Assembly (NCBI RefSeq): GCF_000803265.1
Contig: NW_014575407.1
Coordinates: 124,001-188,000 of the forward strand
Source: Ordospora colligata OC4
Taxonomy: Eukaryota; Microsporidia; Ordosporidae
Direction of reading: 5' to 3'
DNA length: 64,000 nucleotides
The notes below the pieces were generated by a model. The model was given only the letters and a program-made list of their open reading frames with translations, was not told where the DNA came from and made no database searches. Positions 12,433 to 20,818 of this stretch are shown piece after piece (the first letter of the stretch is position 1; every line of letters begins with the position of its first letter). The translations under genes and the position numbers were made by a program.

Positions 12433-13665
12433 ATGTATGTGAATGAACAAATGGGGAGTGTTGAGGATGGAGGAGTGAATGGGCTTATTGGAATGCCTCA
12501 GGAGTTGCTTCCAAAGATATTGATGCACATTGGCCTAAAGGATATGAAGAGACTGATGAAGAGCGATTTGGTTCTTTATGAGAAGATGAGGAAAGACATG
12601 GCGTTGTGGAGATGCTTTTCATCAACAGAGCATTTGAGCGTTACAGGATGCATTGAGGATGCAAAAAATAGATACACGTTGGTAAGGAACGTGTCTAAGG
12701 CGCGTGATGAACGCAGAGTAGACTTTGGAACAAGTCAAATGGATATTACGCATATACAAATGGGCATGGGCCGAGTTGTGTGCTCATCGGATGACCAGAC
12801 AATAAAGATGTTTGGAACGGACGGAAGATTGATCAAGACACTGATTGGACACAAGGGAGGAGTATGGACGTTCATGTTCAACCAGAAGCATCTTGTGAGT
12901 GGTAGCATTGACAAAACAGCAAGGATATGGGACATGTGGACAGGCCATACAGTGTGTGTTCTTATTGGACATAAGTCTGTTGTCAGGTCATTGAAGATCT
13001 ACGGGAATTATATTGCAACGGGAAGTAGGGATTCAGAGATAAGGATCTGGAACTTCCAGGGACTGTGCCTGAATGTGCTTAAAGGACACACTATGAGTGT
13101 TAGATGCATGGATATGAATGAGATGTATCTTGTGAGTGGATCTTATGACGGGAGTGTAGCACTATGGGACTACAGAAAAGGAAGGCTTATACGCCATCTC
13201 AAGGCACATGCACTTAGAGTGTATTCTGTGTGCCTGGAGGGAGAGTATGTTGCATCTGGAAGCCTGGACTCTACGGTGAATGTATCTAGAATAGATGGAA
13301 AGTTGGTATGCATACATAAAGCACATCAATCGCTAGTTATATGGCTAAAGTTTGTTGAGAATGGTCGATACCTGCTGAGCTCTGGAGCAGATGGAATTCT
13401 ATGCAAATGGGACATTACAGAGAATGCTTTAGTGTATAAAATTCAAGAAGATGGACACATAACAGCACAGGCAGTAATGGAGGACTTGCTGGTGATTGGA
13501 ACAAGGAAGGAGGTCAAGATATATGATCTTAAGAATGGAAATTTTATAAGAACGCTTTTCTCAACGCCATCCCTGATAAGCAAAGTTGAGGTGTTTGAAA
13601 GATGCATATGTATTGGATATTACTCTGAGTTTGGGATGTGTAGGGTTGTTGTATTTAACTATTGA
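12433..13665 (+). CDS. CDC4: F-box/WD40 protein, Cdc4 type (SCF substrate receptor)
   Basis: Protein of 410 aa. An F-box-like helix bundle lies at about 16-60 (GMPQELLPKILMHIGLKDMKRL), where Skp1 would bind. Seven or eight WD40 blades follow, for example LIGHKGGVWTFMFNQKHLVS, GSIDKTARIWDMWTG and LKGHTMSVRCMDMN. Arg residues at repeat edges (TARIWD, SEIRIWN) fit a phosphodegron-binding propeller like Cdc4/Fbw7. Yeast Cdc4 is 779 aa; the long N-terminal extension is missing. CCC lies 5 nt before the ATG. Pop1/Met30-type receptors share the architecture, so the symbol marks the closest type, not proven orthology. Confidence 0.8.
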   Translation: MYVNEQMGSVEDGGVNGLIGMPQELLPKILMHIGLKDMKRLMKSDLVLYEKMRKDMALWRCFSSTEHLSVTGCIEDAKNRYTLVRNVSKARDERRVDFGTSQMDITHIQMGMGRVVCSSDDQTIKMFGTDGRLIKTLIGHKGGVWTFMFNQKHLVSGSIDKTARIWDMWTGHTVCVLIGHKSVVRSLKIYGNYIATGSRDSEIRIWNFQGLCLNVLKGHTMSVRCMDMNEMYLVSGSYDGSVALWDYRKGRLIRHLKAHALRVYSVCLEGEYVASGSLDSTVNVSRIDGKLVCIHKAHQSLVIWLKFVENGRYLLSSGADGILCKWDITENALVYKIQEDGHITAQAVMEDLLVIGTRKEVKIYDLKNGNFIRTLFSTPSLISKVEVFERCICIGYYSEFGMCRVVVFNY

Positions 13666-13706
13666 AAATTAAAGATTTGAATAAATGGATGAGTATGTGA
13701 GTCCCT

Positions 13707-14057
13707 ATGAAGCAAGAAACAGAGGGTATGGTTAGCAAGGTTCTGTATCATAAACTAGCAAATAATGCATTAGAAGCGTTGTCTGAGAGGCTTGATGACG
13801 AGTTCATTGATGCAGAGCAGGATTATAAGGATGGGAATCTCCAAGTAAAGATACAAGACATTGGAGAATACGTGTTCAACAAGCAGCCATACACAATGCA
13901 GATATGGGCCTCATCTCCAGTAACAGGCCCAAGAAAGTTTGATATTAACAGAGATGGATGGACAGATTCAAGAAGCGGAGTATCTCTGCAGTCATATATT
14001 GACAGGGAGTTGGAACAAATCAAGATGAAGCAGAAACGCACTTCTAATGGTCAATAA
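13707..14057 (+). CDS. YFH1: frataxin (mitosomal Fe-S cluster assembly)
   Basis: Small protein of 116 aa covering the frataxin fold. The acidic first helix (ANNALEALSERLDDEF) carries the iron-binding/desulfurase-contact ridge. Beta strands follow (NLQVKIQDIGEYVFNKQPY, then QIWASSPVTGPRKF), and then the conserved DGWTDSRSGVSLQSYIDREL, equivalent to the W...RdG.sL..LL signature of the family. There is no long presequence, as expected for mitosomal import. It supports cysteine desulfurase Nfs1; the cytosolic Fe-S protein Nar1 is encoded at 51596-52684. CCC lies 1 nt before the ATG. Confidence 0.9.
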   Translation: MKQETEGMVSKVLYHKLANNALEALSERLDDEFIDAEQDYKDGNLQVKIQDIGEYVFNKQPYTMQIWASSPVTGPRKFDINRDGWTDSRSGVSLQSYIDRELEQIKMKQKRTSNGQ

Positions 14058-14211
14058 TTAAAATAGGTGTTGATATACAGTTTGAATGCCAAACTATCTA
14101 ACATACAAAAGTAAATAGATTCAACAAATTCTTTAATCATCATGAATTGCTATTAAGTTGTTAACCGCATTATCACATTCCAATGCTTCAAAATATACAT
14201 CCCAGTACTCA

Positions 14212-16842
14212 TCAGTATCCAGAGCATGCTTTTAGCAGTTTTTCCTTCTCTTCAAGTGTTCTCATGGTAACATAGTATGTCTTACCGGTCTTCAGGGCAG
14301 AATACAACTCACATGAAACATCACCAAGGACATAGCAGGATTTATGAACAGTCATTTTGCAGTCTCTACATTCAAACCCTTGGTTTACAACACCATAAAG
14401 CACTTCATTACAGAAGTCACACAAGGTCCCTTGAGGTACTGTTTTATTTGTGAACAGATGGTTGTTGAATTCGTAAATCTTAACTGGATCATCTGGAATT
14501 GCCTCCACTATTGTACTCCGTCTACTTCTTTCTATCTCTGTCATTAGCTGTGCGATCTTTCTATTTGATCCTTCAAGCTGCATGTTTGCTTCATCAAGTG
14601 TCTTTCCTTGCAGAAGCACCTTGATCTTTTCTATTCCATCTTTAATCGCTATTTCAGTATTCAGGTCCTCTTCCAATGACCGAAGACTTCGTCTTCCAGA
14701 TGAGCTGACACTCTTTACCTCTTCATTCATAAACACAATTCTCAATGTCAAAGACACCTTCTTCTGTGCAAGATGATGAAGCTCATTCGGTCTTAGCTCT
14801 CCAACATACACATTGCAGCTGTATTGAGACTCGTCTCCAATCCAGAATTTATCATCCTCAATCCTTATCACAACTGTGCATCCATCTCCTCCAACAATAC
14901 TACATGAAAATTGTTGCTTAACATTTTTTATTCGCTCTCTGCACTTCTCCTTCTTCAGAAAATTTAACTCTTCTTCAATGCTCTTTCTGAAAAGAATCTC
15001 TTGGTTCAGTTTCTGCTCATATTCCTTCACATCTGCTATCCTGGCACGGAGCTGTCTTCGCAATCCATCAAGGCCTTCGGCCTTTAGCTTCTCAGCCATT
15101 ATTTTGTTTTCTGTCTCTAATCTAATCGTTGTCTCAACTGCACTGCCATACTTCTCCTTATACATCTCAACCTCAGATCTCATCCATTTGCTCTTCATCC
15201 ATAACTTGCTAATTATAGATTCCACATCTGCAACCAGGCTTTCTATTTCATTACTCTCGTTCTTCACTGCATGCCAACTCCTTCGAATTTCATCCATCTC
15301 TTGCTTACTCACCCCAGACTTACTCTCTGCAAGCAGGAGTTCTTCAGAAATCATTCTGCCATCACATATATCTTCATTGATGCTCTTCAGGTTCTTCTTG
15401 CATCGTTCTAACTCGACCCTCATCTCATCTAGCTCTTCCCTCTCTGTAAGCAATTGCATAAGCACTATTTTCAGCTCGTCTTGATGCTTCAATGTTTCAT
15501 CCTCTGCTTCCTTTAACAATGTCTTTGCATTCATCAGCTTTTTCTCAACCTCACACAACTCATCATTACACCCACTCAATTTTTTACCACTTTCACATAT
15601 TTCCATTGACAGCATCTGTAAACTCTGCTCATACTCTGCATCCTTGCTCTTCAACTTATCAGTATACTTCTTCTCCTCATCAGCAGTAATTTCATTCCTC
15701 AAAATATCCTTAAATCTTTGCACAAACAACGGATCAAATGTAAATCCCACAAAAGGCACATAATTTCCGTTTCCATCGCCTCCTCCTTTCTCTGCATCAA
15801 AATGCGTATCTACAAAATGCGACGTATCAAGATCGTCCTTTATCTCAGGAATAAATGGCGGTACCAGCTCTTTGACTCTTTCCCAATCAATTCCATTGAA
15901 AAACGGATGTTTCTTTATATCTTCTATCCTAAACCTTTGCTCTCTAGTGGTTATCAACCTTGTAATCAGATCAGTCAGATCTGCAGATATCTTAAATGGA
16001 AATACAAACTCAACCTTTGTTATTCTTTTATATGTTTCCATCAGTGTTTCTGAATAGAATGGCGTAGTCCCATACACCATCTCATAGATAATCACTCCAA
16101 GCGTCCAAAAGTCCACATCCTCTCCATACTCACATTCCTCATTCACAGAGCACAGCACATCAGGTGAGACATAGTCAGGTGTTCCAACTGTAATTGCAGA
16201 TCTTGCCTTGCCATTAACCATCCTAATACAACTTCCAAAATCTGCTAGTTTCACATGACCATCCGCACCTATCAATATATTGTCTGGCTTCAAATCCCTG
16301 TGGATCCATCCAAGTTTGTGCAACTCATCCAGGGCCTGCACTATCTCTGCTGCGTAGAACTTCACCCAGCTCTCCTCAAGCACATCCTCCTTCGACAGCA
16401 AACCCATAAAGTCTCCCCCAGGCACAAAGTCCATCAAGTAATACAAATACTCGTCATCTTGCATCGTTAGGTGGGCGCTTACAAGCCATTCACTTCCAAT
16501 ACTGCCAACCATCACCTCCCTCTCCGCCATAAACAATGCAGTATGAGGCTGCTTTAGCACAAGCTCCTTGGCAACCCTTTTCATTGCATACACCTTCTCT
16601 CTTCTCACAAGAAAAACCTCGCCATACCCGCCTTTTGCAATATTCTTCACAATTTCATACTCACAAGGCTTTGTCTTCACACCAACCATCTCCTGTAATC
16701 TATCTAGAGGCACCACCGCTCCTCTCTTCACTGCCTCGTGATGGATCGCCTCCATGCAGTCGCCAATAATGTTTATCTTCTCCATAAGGATCACATTTTC
16801 CAATGTTTTTACACAAAAGTCTCCAAAATCAATTATTCTCAT
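14212..16842 (-). CDS. ROCK/MRCK-like AGC kinase with coiled coil and C1 zinc finger
   Basis: Protein of 876 aa. The N-terminal kinase domain (about 65-325) has a glycine loop AKGGYGEVF, IHRDLKPDNILIG, LADFGSCIRM and VGTPDYVSPDVL. It also has YGEDVDFWTLGVIIYEMVYG followed by TPFYSETLMETY, diagnostic of the DMPK/ROCK/MRCK branch of AGC kinases. A long coiled coil follows (about 390-645), then a beta-rich region that may be a degenerate PH domain. A C1 finger (about 790-840) has complete H-x12-C-x2-C-x13-C-x2-C-x4-H-x2-C-x7-C spacing. Such kinases act downstream of Rho GTPases on actomyosin. The NDR kinase Cbk1 lacks the coiled coil/C1 tail. No CCC signal marks the start; the upstream stop of the hydrolase gene lies only 23 nt away, so little upstream room remains. 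A downstream ATG (residue 20 or 30) is possible. Confidence 0.85.
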   Translation of the reverse strand: MRIIDFGDFCVKTLENVILMEKINIIGDCMEAIHHEAVKRGAVVPLDRLQEMVGVKTKPCEYEIVKNIAKGGYGEVFLVRREKVYAMKRVAKELVLKQPHTALFMAEREVMVGSIGSEWLVSAHLTMQDDEYLYYLMDFVPGGDFMGLLSKEDVLEESWVKFYAAEIVQALDELHKLGWIHRDLKPDNILIGADGHVKLADFGSCIRMVNGKARSAITVGTPDYVSPDVLCSVNEECEYGEDVDFWTLGVIIYEMVYGTTPFYSETLMETYKRITKVEFVFPFKISADLTDLITRLITTREQRFRIEDIKKHPFFNGIDWERVKELVPPFIPEIKDDLDTSHFVDTHFDAEKGGGDGNGNYVPFVGFTFDPLFVQRFKDILRNEITADEEKKYTDKLKSKDAEYEQSLQMLSMEICESGKKLSGCNDELCEVEKKLMNAKTLLKEAEDETLKHQDELKIVLMQLLTEREELDEMRVELERCKKNLKSINEDICDGRMISEELLLAESKSGVSKQEMDEIRRSWHAVKNESNEIESLVADVESIISKLWMKSKWMRSEVEMYKEKYGSAVETTIRLETENKIMAEKLKAEGLDGLRRQLRARIADVKEYEQKLNQEILFRKSIEEELNFLKKEKCRERIKNVKQQFSCSIVGGDGCTVVIRIEDDKFWIGDESQYSCNVYVGELRPNELHHLAQKKVSLTLRIVFMNEEVKSVSSSGRRSLRSLEEDLNTEIAIKDGIEKIKVLLQGKTLDEANMQLEGSNRKIAQLMTEIERSRRSTIVEAIPDDPVKIYEFNNHLFTNKTVPQGTLCDFCNEVLYGVVNQGFECRDCKMTVHKSCYVLGDVSCELYSALKTGKTYYVTMRTLEEKEKLLKACSGY

Positions 16843-16865
16843 CAGTGTTTATTTACGCGACTGCA

Positions 16866-17687
16866 TCATTCATGCACAAAATCCGCATAAACGCCCTGCC
16901 AAAGATTATCATCGTCAAGAATTGACACATGATCATGATCACTCAGCCTAAGCTTCAGGCCATGCACCTTCGATAGTATATATGCATGCTTGCAAGAAAT
17001 AACATCGTCCCTTGCCCCATGATACAAAAATATTCCTTTTTTATCCATATGCTTGATGTTTCCCATCACATCATATCCAATCTCTCTACTCACAATCTTT
17101 CTTGCCCACGGCATCAACACACATAGCAGTCTCCATACAAACGACTCAGACACAACATCCATTATAGAAGTAAACGGCGATATCATTACCACCCGGCGAG
17201 GCATGTAACATTCTCCAATTTTACTGCTCCTTACATACCTACAATACTCTGCAAGTATCCCTGTCCCAAGCGAATGCGCAACCACATCTATCTCGTTCGC
17301 TCCAAAATTGCTCATCAAATACTCAAAGCATGCCATAATGTCAAGGTTCACCTTTTCAATCTCAAACATACCCTCAGAGTCTGCAAATCCTCGATAGTCT
17401 GGAATCAGTACATAATATCCCATGCTGCACAGAAACCCAATCTTGGACTCAGAGCGATAGCACTCTCTTGAACATCCTCTTCCATGCAATGCAATTACAA
17501 ACCTTGGAGGATGGTCTCCAGTAGGCTTCAATAAATATGCTCCAATTCTCTTCATGTCTTTGGTAACAAAGTATACATTGCACTCAAGCTTTTGATGCTC
17601 TGTAGTAAAGTCTCTCTTTGAATCCTTCGTATTCAATCCAATGTCACGCACATATCCAATTATTCTTGACAGCATTCCAGATCCCAT
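16866..17687 (-). CDS. ABHD12/BEM46-like alpha/beta hydrolase
   Basis: Predicted serine hydrolase of about 273 aa, probably a lysophospholipase. The oxyanion-type segment is FVIALHGRGCSRE. The nucleophile elbow is HSLGTG (Ser), the acid lies in GARDDVI and the His in DHDHVSILDD. YVLIPDYRGFADSEG and SPFTSIMDVV match the ABHD12/BEM46 group. The frame runs open far into the opposite-strand TAF9 gene, but that part has no family similarity. I placed the start at 17687, 76 nt from the TAF9 ATG, where a CCC occurs about 15 nt upstream; an ATG about 40 nt further upstream is an alternative. The kinase gene follows 23 nt downstream on the same strand. Confidence 0.8.
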   Translation of the reverse strand: MGSGMLSRIIGYVRDIGLNTKDSKRDFTTEHQKLECNVYFVTKDMKRIGAYLLKPTGDHPPRFVIALHGRGCSRECYRSESKIGFLCSMGYYVLIPDYRGFADSEGMFEIEKVNLDIMACFEYLMSNFGANEIDVVAHSLGTGILAEYCRYVRSSKIGECYMPRRVVMISPFTSIMDVVSESFVWRLLCVLMPWARKIVSREIGYDVMGNIKHMDKKGIFLYHGARDDVISCKHAYILSKVHGLKLRLSDHDHVSILDDDNLWQGVYADFVHE

Positions 17688-17763
17688 TTCTACTGTAGCT
17701 ATGGGTGTGTTAACATCTGCTTGCTTCATACGCTCAACCAAATTTGCTACTGCTTTGCCCCAC

Positions 17764-18177
17764 ATGTCATCTGGTGAAAACTTGGCGCCAAGAGATGCAA
17801 AAGTCATCTCGGTGATTCTCAGATCGCTCGGAATAGAAGAATGCGAACCAAAGGTAATCATACAGCTACTTGAGTTCGCATACAAGTACTCTACTGAAGT
17901 CCTTGGAGACGCACTGCTCTTCTCAAAACATGCAAACAGAACACAGATCAACTCAAGCGATGTGAAACTGGCATTGCAGACAAAGGTTGGGAAGTACTTC
18001 GCCCCACCACCTCCAAGACAGTATCTTGCAGAAATATCATCAATGACCAACTCAAAGCCACTATCGGTTCCTGATGGTGAGACACTGATCAAGGTTCCTC
18101 CTTTATCATCTGCACTGCTGAGTCTTGACTATGAGGTTCTTGATAAGGACAGCGATAAGAAGCGACGCATATATTGA
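17764..18177 (+). CDS. TAF9: TFIID/SAGA subunit TAF9 (histone fold)
   Basis: Protein of 137 aa. The histone-fold domain occupies roughly residues 9-75: PRDAKVISVILRSLGI, EPKVIIQLLEFAYKYSTEVL and SSDVKLALQTKV. It is followed by the conserved TAF9 segment PPPRQYLAEIS. TAF9 pairs with TAF6 in TFIID and SAGA at RNA polymerase II promoters. The frame is open 41 codons further upstream, but CCCC at 17758-17761 sits 2 nt before this ATG and the family's N-terminus fits. It diverges from the hydrolase gene, sharing an upstream region of about 75 bp. Human TAF9 is 264 aa; the C-terminal extension is lost. Confidence 0.92.
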   Translation: MSSGENLAPRDAKVISVILRSLGIEECEPKVIIQLLEFAYKYSTEVLGDALLFSKHANRTQINSSDVKLALQTKVGKYFAPPPPRQYLAEISSMTNSKPLSVPDGETLIKVPPLSSALLSLDYEVLDKDSDKKRRIY

Positions 18178-18260
18178 AAGCAACACTACATAAACCATAA
18201 TATTTATACTGTGATATTCAAAAACTAGACATGCATCATGATCATGCCATTAATGCATAA

Positions 18261-19394
18261 CTAAACTTCTTTGAAAAGCTCATAGAGCGTATCTTTTGCA
18301 TATGCCTGGCCAGACTCTAGTATACCTGTGTATGCCTCTATGACCAGCTTATCAAGTCTTAACACTAAGTCTTCTTCTTCAATGTTTTTGAACACAAACT
18401 GCAATGAACATATCTCTTTTTCTTGAAGCTTATCAAATGCCTTAAGCTTATCCTGAGGCGATTTATCATTCTTCAAGTAGAGTTCAAGTATTTTCGTCCG
18501 TTCTTCAAATGCCTTGTCGATCTTGTCCCTGAATATACTTTCTTTACGCATCAAGCAGCTCTGAAGGAAGTCCAGAACTAATGCCTTTCTTTCTGGAAAT
18601 GACTTTTTCTGCATTCTTGTTATTAACTCCTCGGTTGGTGCAAGAAGCTTTGCAACAATCTCGTTCGTCATTTCCGATTTGTTGGGCACGTCAAGTTGCC
18701 TCAGCAAGCTGATAAGAATACCAGGTGCAAATATAGGCCCGCCAATGCTCAAGCTAATCCTAGAGTCAAGAACTCTAGATACAGACATCGGCACCTTTTC
18801 CTTGTAAAATTCAAACATCTCACGCCTTATGGCTCTCGATACACCGTCATCCTGGTATTTTGCATTTGTCAATCTCTCCATCATCTTGAGATATTCCTTG
18901 TTCTGATCCTCATAGTGTATATTCAGGTCTTTGCCTGCAATTCGTGTCTTGAGTGCATTGTACTTATCAAGCCACAGATTTTTTGCTATCATGGACTTGT
19001 CTTTTTCAAAGTATTTGTTTCGCTCATTAAGTGCTTCTGCAAGTTTTTCATCAATGCCTACGTTTCTTGATTCATTAGCAATGCCTGAATTATCTGAAAA
19101 TAAATAGAATGCATCAGGATTTTCAACCAGGATGCTTTTAACAGCCAGAACTGTCTTTTTGATAAACATTTCGAGCATTCCCAGGTCAAATTGGTTCATC
19201 TCTGAAATAAAGACCACAGATTCTATTGAAATAAAGCCTTCGTACAGGATCTCTCGATTGAGGTTATTTGGGACCAGAGATTCAACTCCATCAAAGTCGT
19301 GGTTTAGATGGGTATCCTCGGCTTCTTTTCTACAATTCATTGCTTGCATATTGTATAAGATTTGAGCTGCAAGCAGCATAAAAAATGAACGCAT
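18261..19394 (-). CDS. secreted helical protein of unknown function
   Basis: Protein of 377 aa that I do not recognise. It starts with a probable signal peptide (MRSFFMLLAAQILYNMQAMNC). The rest is almost entirely predicted helix, rich in Lys, Glu and Leu, with no repeats, no further membrane segment and few cysteines. No catalytic motif stands out. It may be a lineage-specific secreted protein of the spore, the parasite surface or the host interface. It lies between TAF9 and an ICMT-like gene and converges with TAF9 over an 83-bp gap. Confidence 0.7.
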   Translation of the reverse strand: MRSFFMLLAAQILYNMQAMNCRKEAEDTHLNHDFDGVESLVPNNLNREILYEGFISIESVVFISEMNQFDLGMLEMFIKKTVLAVKSILVENPDAFYLFSDNSGIANESRNVGIDEKLAEALNERNKYFEKDKSMIAKNLWLDKYNALKTRIAGKDLNIHYEDQNKEYLKMMERLTNAKYQDDGVSRAIRREMFEFYKEKVPMSVSRVLDSRISLSIGGPIFAPGILISLLRQLDVPNKSEMTNEIVAKLLAPTEELITRMQKKSFPERKALVLDFLQSCLMRKESIFRDKIDKAFEERTKILELYLKNDKSPQDKLKAFDKLQEKEICSLQFVFKNIEEEDLVLRLDKLVIEAYTGILESGQAYAKDTLYELFKEV

Positions 19395-19469
19395 TGCGTA
19401 TGTGTGTTTTTACAAATTCCTCTTAAATCATCGGTGTTTCAGAAAAGCAGAGATCAAGTGTTTAATCAA

Positions 19470-20054
19470 TCATCTATACATTGGAATCCCAGACCAGGTG
19501 GACTTCCGATATCTTGCATAATCAATGTATATTTTTTCATTTTCTGACTCTTCTTCTCTTATTCTTGTGAATATCTTGAAGTTTATAAACCATACAAAAA
19601 GCGCAAATGAAACAAGGCATGATGTGTACACACAGCAAGATGCCCAGAAAACCATCAGTGACATATATAATGGATGCCTGGCATATGCATAGATGCCCTT
19701 TGGAATGAATCTTCCTTTTTCTATAGACTTACTCATATATCTAATGCTTATGCAGAACATCGTAATTGATAAAGATAACCCACATGCTGCAGCTCTCTTG
19801 AGTGCAAGTCCTCCCATGCATCTTGTAGGCTTTGCAAGAAGAATGCTTTCAATCATAATGCCACTAATCAATGCAACGATATCTTTTACTCCAAGGATCT
19901 TTATATGAACTCCTAAATTTCGACAACTTGCTGTGTAATATACAAAGGCTAGTAACGAAATTGATGACAAAACATGCATTATGTGATGTGCTGAGCAAGA
20001 AACACCGAGCATGAATATGGATCCAAGGATAAAGCTAAGCATAGAGTCTTCCAT
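19470..20054 (-). CDS. STE14: isoprenylcysteine carboxyl methyltransferase-like (Ste14/ICMT)
   Basis: Polytopic membrane enzyme of 194 aa that methylates the C-terminal prenylcysteine of Ras/Rho/Rab-type proteins in the ER. Five or six hydrophobic helices are followed by the conserved cofactor-binding part: GIYAYARHPLYMSLM (RHP motif), then REEESENEKIYIDYARYRK, equivalent to RI..EE..L...FG..Y..Y of ICMT. SGIPMY at the end matches the family's Y...V..GIPF. An ATG at 20069 is in frame, but CCC lies 5 nt before the ATG at 20054, which I prefer. Other phospholipid methyltransferases share the RHP...EE core; length and C-terminus favour ICMT. Confidence 0.8.
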   Translation of the reverse strand: MEDSMLSFILGSIFMLGVSCSAHHIMHVLSSISLLAFVYYTASCRNLGVHIKILGVKDIVALISGIMIESILLAKPTRCMGGLALKRAAACGLSLSITMFCISIRYMSKSIEKGRFIPKGIYAYARHPLYMSLMVFWASCCVYTSCLVSFALFVWFINFKIFTRIREEESENEKIYIDYARYRKSTWSGIPMYR

Positions 20055-20195
20055 GTGAAGGGCATGCATGATGTATAGTTAAGTAAGATGTACAGTTTAT
20101 GTGAATAAGCAGATACTGTCAATTTACAATATCCTTAAACATTATGCAATGTAGAAAACACTATATGTATATGATTGAAAAATCAGTCCCTTGAT

Positions 20196-20774
20196 ATGGC
20201 GAGGGATCCAAAGGGCAAAAGACAAGTATCAACCGAGACTACAGAACTTGGAAAAGTGCTATATGTGTGCCAAGAACAACTTGTATTAAAGCTGATCGCA
20301 AAAGATATTCCTTACCCGAATTCAAGTGTGTTGGACGGATCATCCAAGGTGATTGGAAAGGTAGACGAAGTTCTTGGAAGGATGGATGACGTGCATGTAA
20401 CTGTTACATTGAGTGTGGCTGAACAAACAAACAGAACAGGGCAGGTTCTTCTTGCATATGCTGACAAGTTCATTGCAAAGCAAAGATTTGCAGCACGAAG
20501 TGAGGTTGAGAAGAAGAAGGAGGAAAGAGATACCATGAAAGCCAAGTCAAAAAGAAATGGAATGGAAAGAAGCAGAGAAGCCAATACAAGTAAAGGAAGC
20601 GGTGAGAGAAAGCCTGATGGCGGATGGAATAGTAATAAGAAAGACTTCAGAAGTAATAATAACCGAAACAATAACAATAATAACAGAAGCAATGGCAATG
20701 CAAGCAGTAATAACAGAAATAATAACAAAAAGTTTACAAACAACCAGAATAAAAGACAGTCAAGACCAAGGTAG
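20196..20774 (+). CDS. GAR1: H/ACA snoRNP protein Gar1
   Basis: Protein of 192 aa, a component of the RNP that makes pseudouridine in rRNA. The Gar1/Naf1 beta-barrel core occupies about 20-100 (LYVCQEQLVLKLIAKDIPYP, then SSKVIGKVDEVLGRMDDVHV). Instead of the usual Gly-Arg-rich tails on both sides, it has a single C-terminal basic tail (about 105-192) ending in an Asn/Arg/Lys low-complexity run. The first in-frame ATG after the upstream stop is 20196, with CCC 5 nt before it. Its partner Cbf5 is encoded at 44920-45996. Naf1 is a less likely identity because the protein is small. Confidence 0.88.
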   Translation: MARDPKGKRQVSTETTELGKVLYVCQEQLVLKLIAKDIPYPNSSVLDGSSKVIGKVDEVLGRMDDVHVTVTLSVAEQTNRTGQVLLAYADKFIAKQRFAARSEVEKKKEERDTMKAKSKRNGMERSREANTSKGSGERKPDGGWNSNKKDFRSNNNRNNNNNNRSNGNASSNNRNNNKKFTNNQNKRQSRPR

Positions 20775-20818
20775 ATGAAATAAATACAAACGAATAATAA
20801 AAGATCTAGCAAGCAAGT

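Noticed and set aside
14876..15484. Plus-strand Ser/Phe-rich open frame that mimics a membrane protein
   Set aside because: Antisense to the coiled coil of the ROCK/MRCK-like kinase; Lys/Glu codons read as Phe/Ser/Leu on the other strand.
20312..20812. Minus-strand Leu-rich open frame suggesting a membrane protein
   Set aside because: Complement of the GAR1 Asn/Lys-rich tail.
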